From positions 28,292,489-28,356,488 of the forward strand of contig OX439131.1 of NCBI GenBank assembly GCA_949318235.1: DNA of 64,000 nt, read 5' to 3'. Numbering within the stretch: position 1 is the first letter of the stretch; each line of letters opens with the position of its first letter. The stretch is from Ecdyonurus torrentis (Eukaryota > Arthropoda > Insecta > Ephemeroptera > Heptageniidae). Made by a program: the position numbers and the translations under genes. Below the pieces are notes generated by a model that had not been told where the DNA came from, ran no database searches, and worked only from the letters and a program-made list of their open reading frames with translations. This document shows positions 59,139-64,000 of the stretch, piece after piece.

Positions 59139-60031
59139 GCTGCCGAAGTTTGGCGGGTTTGCATACTTTACATTAACTTAGCGGTGATAGCGAAGATATT
59201 TCCTATGCTAGCAATGTTAATTTCAATGACTTTGCAGGGTTCTACTGTCCTTAAAAATTATCGCATTTGGTAGCGACTTACACAAAATTTTAAAGCAACA
59301 TCTAGTTAACCCAAGTCCATTGCTTGAAATTAATTTCGATGCAAAATAAATTTTTGATTAATTTTCTCCGAGAGCTCTATCAAAACTACAAACAAAGGAG
59401 TTCAGAGAAAGAAGCTGCAATATAAAAAAAGTGAACAAAGAGCAGTTTTACAATAGAAGGGATTACCTGATACCTGACAACACGACCCAATTATCTTACG
59501 CGTCAATGATTTTGATAATTTGCGAAGTAACAGTCACAGTGAATTAAATTTATTTTAAATGTTAGTTTTATTAAAAATCATGCATATTTCTTTTTTGATC
59601 GAAGTTCTAGCGAGATTTTGAACTGCTGTGACTTAAAAGTAATATGAGTATTACGTAATATTTTTTATTTGAATATATTGCTTTTTACAATTTAACCCAA
59701 CTGTTTTACAGTACATGTCAGTTACATTATAATATTAATAGTGTATAGTGTTAGACATATAATGTTATAAACCAACTGAAAGATAAAAGAAAATTGAGTG
59801 ATATTATATTTGTAAAGAAAATTATATATGGCGTTGTAATTGAACCTGAATTATTGCAAGGAATAAACATATATGTACCCGCTAGAAAGTTAAGAATTAT
59901 CATGAAAATTTTAAATGTGTTTTTGGTAGAATTGATGTTTTCAATAAAATAGTAATTCACCAAGTGCAGTCATTATATAATGAATGAAAAATGTATTCAG
60001 CAAACACTTAATATTTTTAATGACTCGAGTC

Positions 60032-60065
<34 letters not shown>

Positions 60066-60445
60066 CCAAAATATGTGTAATAACTACTGACTTTTATATA
60101 TAAAACTACAAAATTATTTGTTTATATATACATAACTTTAACTAATATAACTCTAGCATAAGAAAATATTGAAAGTAACTTAGTAATTCCAATGTAATTG
60201 AGATGTACGTCTTGTTTTGGATAATAAACAATTATGAATTATAAATTATTTTAATAATTATGTTAACAAAAATTGAATAAAATAAGTTCATACTTTAATT
60301 TGAAAATTAAAAAAATATATATTTTTACTAAGTTACATAGTTGATAATATATTTAGATGAAACTTTTTTATAGAAAAGAAAATTTATAGTATATATTTAA
60401 TACATTTGAGAATTTTTTATTGAGAATTTATTATACATTAATGAG
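59139..60445. other. Spacer after gene F
   Basis: Holds the palindrome half copy, a poly-A run (about 60036-60062) and a roughly 65-codon open stretch ending in CAATAAAATAG at about 59952 that I cannot assign to any family. AT-rich otherwise. Confidence 0.45.
59467..59692. mobile_element. Half copy of the 20195-20561 palindromic element
   Basis: ACCTGACAACACGACCCAAT, ACGCGTCAATGATTTTGATA, AAAAATCATGCATATTTCTT and GAGTATTACGTAATATTTTT follow in the same order as at 20198-20410. Only the left arm and loop are present. The preceding GAGCAGTTTTACAATAGAAG is the complement of the right flank of the first copy, so the true element is larger. Confidence 0.75.
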
Positions 60446-60930
60446 CAGCATGAAGATTCAAATCTATACATCTAAATATCTCTGAAACAATAATTTTTGT
60501 AATTGGAGAATAAAAAGCATTCACAGATTGCGAATTTCTCAATTTAAGAGGTAATCTATTCCACAATTTACCCCCCAAAAGAATAAAAGAATTTTATTAT
60601 ACATTTTATAATTTGCTTTAGGAACTTACTAATACTTTTATCACATCTTGTCTTTCTTGTTTGTACATCACATGCTTTGGTGATTGACTTAAGTAATTAG
60701 GGCATACATTATTTATGATTTTATAAATTTAAGTTAGCAAGTGTAACTTTCTGCGTTATTTTATTTTAAGTAAGTTCATTTTAGTATAATATTTAGTGGT
60801 TCTCTCCCCCATATCAAGATCATATACATATCTAATCACCCCATTAAGCAACACATCAAGTTTACGATAACTAATATCACAAATTTGATTGTATTACATC
60901 ACAATAATCAATAATACGACAAATTGCATT
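60446..60930 (-). mobile_element. Degenerate non-LTR retrotransposon, reverse transcriptase C-terminus
   Basis: Translated on the minus strand with several stops and frameshifts, the order of motifs fits the end of a jockey/CR1-type reverse transcriptase: LDVLLNGVIRYVYDL, then RRKLHLLT, IYKIINNVCPNYLSQSP and KLWNRLPLKLRNSQSVNAFY, ending in a stop near 60446. The KLWNRLP...LR and YKI...P.YL signatures are typical. A 5'-truncated, dead copy directly abutting duplication unit 2. Confidence 0.75.
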
Positions 60931-61407
60931 ACTTTTATTAGTACCTATGAAAAAATATGCATTACTTTACTGACTTTACAGTACAAATTATAATTAACAA
61001 TTTCATGGACCTTTAATCCTATATAGTAATTGATGCTATAAAGTATATTATACATAATATACGTTGTAATTACCCCGCTATAAAATTAATATTTATTGTT
61101 GTGTATTATCTTATATCTGTATCAATAACTTTTACTTCAACTTGTTTAATATTTGCAATTGCTGCTGTATAGTACTTGTGTCTTTAAAACTGTAACGTCA
61201 TAAGTCATAACAGTGACAAAAATAGTGACATTATATGATAGGCAGTACGAAAAAAAAAAATCAATAAATAATTATTACGAAAAAAAAAATACTAAAACTA
61301 CAATGTTATATCGGATCTATATAAAACATACAATAAACTCGTAGCAACACATTCCTACCTACATGTATATTTCATTATAATATTATAGTTTTTAATTATT
61401 TTGACTA

Positions 61408-61516
<109 letters not shown>

Positions 61517-62803
61517 AATCCTCCTGCTACACACTACGTTTCATACTCTATTCATGACTGCTATTATAACTGTATGCCCCATATTATTTAATTTACTATT
61601 ATTAATACTGTATATATCAATATATGACTTTTGGGCTGCCATTTTTTTTTTAGTATTATTTTCCTTGTCCATTGTGTTATATTATTATTCTAATTGGATT
61701 TATCGTAATCAGTATCATATGTAAATATTAAATACCTTTAATAATTAATAATGTCATCATATAATATTCTATTATTATTATTATGCTTTTTAAATCTTTT
61801 TTTTTTCACTGAAAAAGCACCTGTTTATTTTTTTTTTTATTATTATTTCTTGTTGGGGCTAAGTGTAAGATTGGGCCAGACGTTATGTCAAGCTTAAACC
61901 TCGCCCTTTCAAATGTGTATATTTACACTTTGTTTTTGAATAAAAAAGACGAATATTAAATTTACTTTAAAGAAAATAATAATAATCAAATAAAAAAACA
62001 TGAAATATAAATTATATATTCATAAATATATTAAATATAATAAATACATCTAAACTTACTATATTTTTTTTTTTACAAATTATGTTTATATTCTTCTAAA
62101 TAAAGACTGAAAGCTAATTGAGCAAACTTAATATAGTTAACAGATATCATATTATATTATGTACTTTGTGCATTTTATGTAATATATTAAAAAATACTAC
62201 ATTGAAATGTTTAAATGAACAGAAATAATAATGACAATAATAATAACAATATTGCATTAGGATTCCGGTGTTGGTCGTTACAGAAGAAAAAAAGAAAAGA
62301 AAGCATAATAATAATATTAATAAAAGAAAAATATATTTATACGGGAGAAAGAATAAGTATAAAACACAACATATCAATACAATTTTATTGGATATTTATT
62401 AAGTTTTACAAAAATTGCTCAATTATTTCAAAATATAGTATAATGTGTTGATATTATATCCAGTTGCATTCAAGGGCCAATAAAATGTATTTTACGTGTA
62501 CAGCGTACATTTTTGTTATGTTACGTATAATATATATTGTAGATCTACACTTCAAAGAAAGTAAACATTTATCGCATACAGTTGGAACTATATTTTTTCA
62601 TTCGACTTTATTATACATCAATAATTTTTTAGGTATCACCTTAGGTTATATTACTGTTCAACTTAGCAATCGATTTGTTGTAAACATTCGAAGTTGCAGT
62701 TTTCCAACATACAGTATAATATAATTCTTTATTAGCTATATACATTAAAAACAAAAGAAAGGTATAGCTAAGATATGTTTCATAGATAAGAATTATTATA
62801 AGG

Positions 62804-62954
<151 letters not shown>

Positions 62955-63024
62955 CATTTAAGATATATATATAGATACATTTAAGTTTGGAAAATCTTTA
63001 GTTTTCAATATTCACAACCGCAGG

Positions 63025-63474
63025 ATGGAGTCTCGTCAAGTTTTGTGTTTTGCAATTATATCAACGTGTTTATTTTCAAATGCAGTAGCTGAATTCTTTG
63101 ATTTATCTAACGGTAACTCCACTGGCATAAAATTCCCATGTGGATCATCTGGAGTGACTGGACTTTGGAAATTTGAAGAAGCCAGTAAATATCCAAGAGG
63201 ACCCACGGAGGGTACAGTTTTTACCTCAGACCCGACAAAAGGCTCTTGCCTACTAGTTCAACAGTTGATCACCATAAATACAGATACCAAGTTCAATTTT
63301 AAGGCATTTGTGCCTTATACACGTAGCGTAGAAGTGATGTTCGTTTGGTTGGTGACAGAAAATCAGTTTGCCAACTACGAGTGGGTCAAAATTACTGGTC
63401 CTATTGCAGCTGGCAGCGAGTGGATTGAACGATCAATTAGTTTGCCAGCCGGAATAAAGAATGGAAATTATTAT
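63025..63474 (+). CDS. Array gene G: MAM-like protein, exon 1 (partial)
   Basis: Exon 1 only: 150 codons ending TATTAT followed by GTAAGT, phase 0. The signal peptide is nearly that of E (MESRQVLCFAIIST). Domain: FFDLSNGNSTGIKFPCGS, GLWKFEEASKYPRGPTEG (Arg replaces the first Gly of the PGGP motif), SCLLVQQLITINTDTKF, WVKITGPIAAGSEWIE and NYYV. No exon 2 with VEVWDTS appears by 64000, so it must lie beyond the window; whether G is secreted or anchored like E cannot be told. Confidence 0.85.
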
Positions 63475-64000
63475 GTAAGTTTTATTTTTTAAATAAGATT
63501 CCTTAAAAAATTAAATATCATAATAATATTATAAAAAATTTAATATTATATAAATTAAATATTATATAAAATTAAATTATTAATAATTTTTTATTTCAAC
63601 ATGTTATAGTTGATTTAATTATTTATTTGTCATTCATTCATCCAAAATATCTGAAAATCCTCTTTTTGCATTAGTTTAAATTTTAGTGCAATATGTTTTA
63701 TTTATTAAACACAATGTGTGTACAACATACATCTAAACATTCAATATTCATCCACTTAATTATAAACATATAATAATATCCAAATCATAGCATCTAAATA
63801 ATAATAATGAAATTTATTATTATATTTATTGAACATATCATAAATACATTGCTACACGTCTACAGTTTTGCATAATGATTTAATGACAGAGTCCGCGGCG
63901 GGACGGTCAGTGCGAAGTAAGTGGTACCTAAGTACAGAGGCCACCACATAACATACATACACATTTATTACATTACTACAGTCGTGATATTCTTTAATCT
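63475..64000. other. Intron of gene G (incomplete)
   Basis: AT-rich; begins like the intron of gene E. From about 63795 a more GC-balanced segment (GTCCGCGGCGGGACGG near 63892) differs from E and may be a separate insertion. Confidence 0.5.

Noticed and set aside
59139..59160. In-frame GAAGTTTGG (EVW) just after the gene F stop as an exon 2 remnant
   Set aside because: Three residues are too little, and what follows does not match DTS..H.(I/V)SLRY.
59766..59963. Approximately 65-codon open stretch ending in CAATAAAATAG after gene F
   Set aside because: No similarity to the EVWDTS second exons of the array and no convincing acceptor in the right phase; kept only as a remark in the spacer entry.

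Overview
The window is strongly AT-rich animal nuclear DNA with spliced genes (every intron used here is GT-AG), very dense microsatellites ((TA)n, (CT)n, (GT)n, (CTGT)n) and many short inverted-repeat DNA transposons. An arthropod is the most likely source: the window has a catalytically dead serine protease homologue, a secreted coiled-coil/fibrinogen-domain protein and TATA plus TCACT-type core promoters. Nothing in the sequence fixes the species.

Layout. 1-7.5 kb: no gene recognised, only repeats. 7.9-19.3 kb, minus strand: a nine-exon gene for TAF1C, the TAF1C/TAF(I)110 subunit of the RNA polymerase I factor SL1 (767 residues, all exon phases agree), with introns packed with palindromic elements. 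20-24.5 kb: repeats, including a 1.1 kb transposon with a 9-bp target duplication and a tRNA-like insert, and a relic of the next gene. 24.8-29.8 kb, plus: a seven-exon serine protease homologue (271 aa) that has lost catalytic His and Ser. 32.7-41.6 kb, plus: a nine-exon secreted protein (501 aa) with coiled coil, fibrinogen-related domain and a basic/Thr-rich tail; one intron carries a 2.6 kb transposon with another nested in it.

42.8-64 kb, plus: a tandem array of at least seven related genes (called A to G here). Each has a first exon with a signal peptide and one MAM-like beta-domain (about 125 residues, two conserved Cys). Where present, the second exon completes the domain with a [L/V/I]E[I/V]WDTS motif, then diverges: Thr/Pro-rich linker plus CPPCxCxC tail (A, B, C), almost nothing (D), or a long Ser/Thr/Glu mucin-like stalk with a transmembrane helix and cytoplasmic tail (E). 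B has a nonsense codon and a shifted splice donor; F is cut off inside the domain; G runs out of the window. E and G lie in a roughly 3 kb duplicated block, and most of exon 1 of E has been overwritten by sequence like that of C. I do not recognise this family; it is the best candidate for an undescribed system, a birth-and-death family of extracellular proteins with one shared ectodomain and interchangeable C-terminal anchors.

A second pattern is that TGACGTCA occurs at least nine times, each time inside a repeat element and usually in its inner palindrome, across otherwise different element families.
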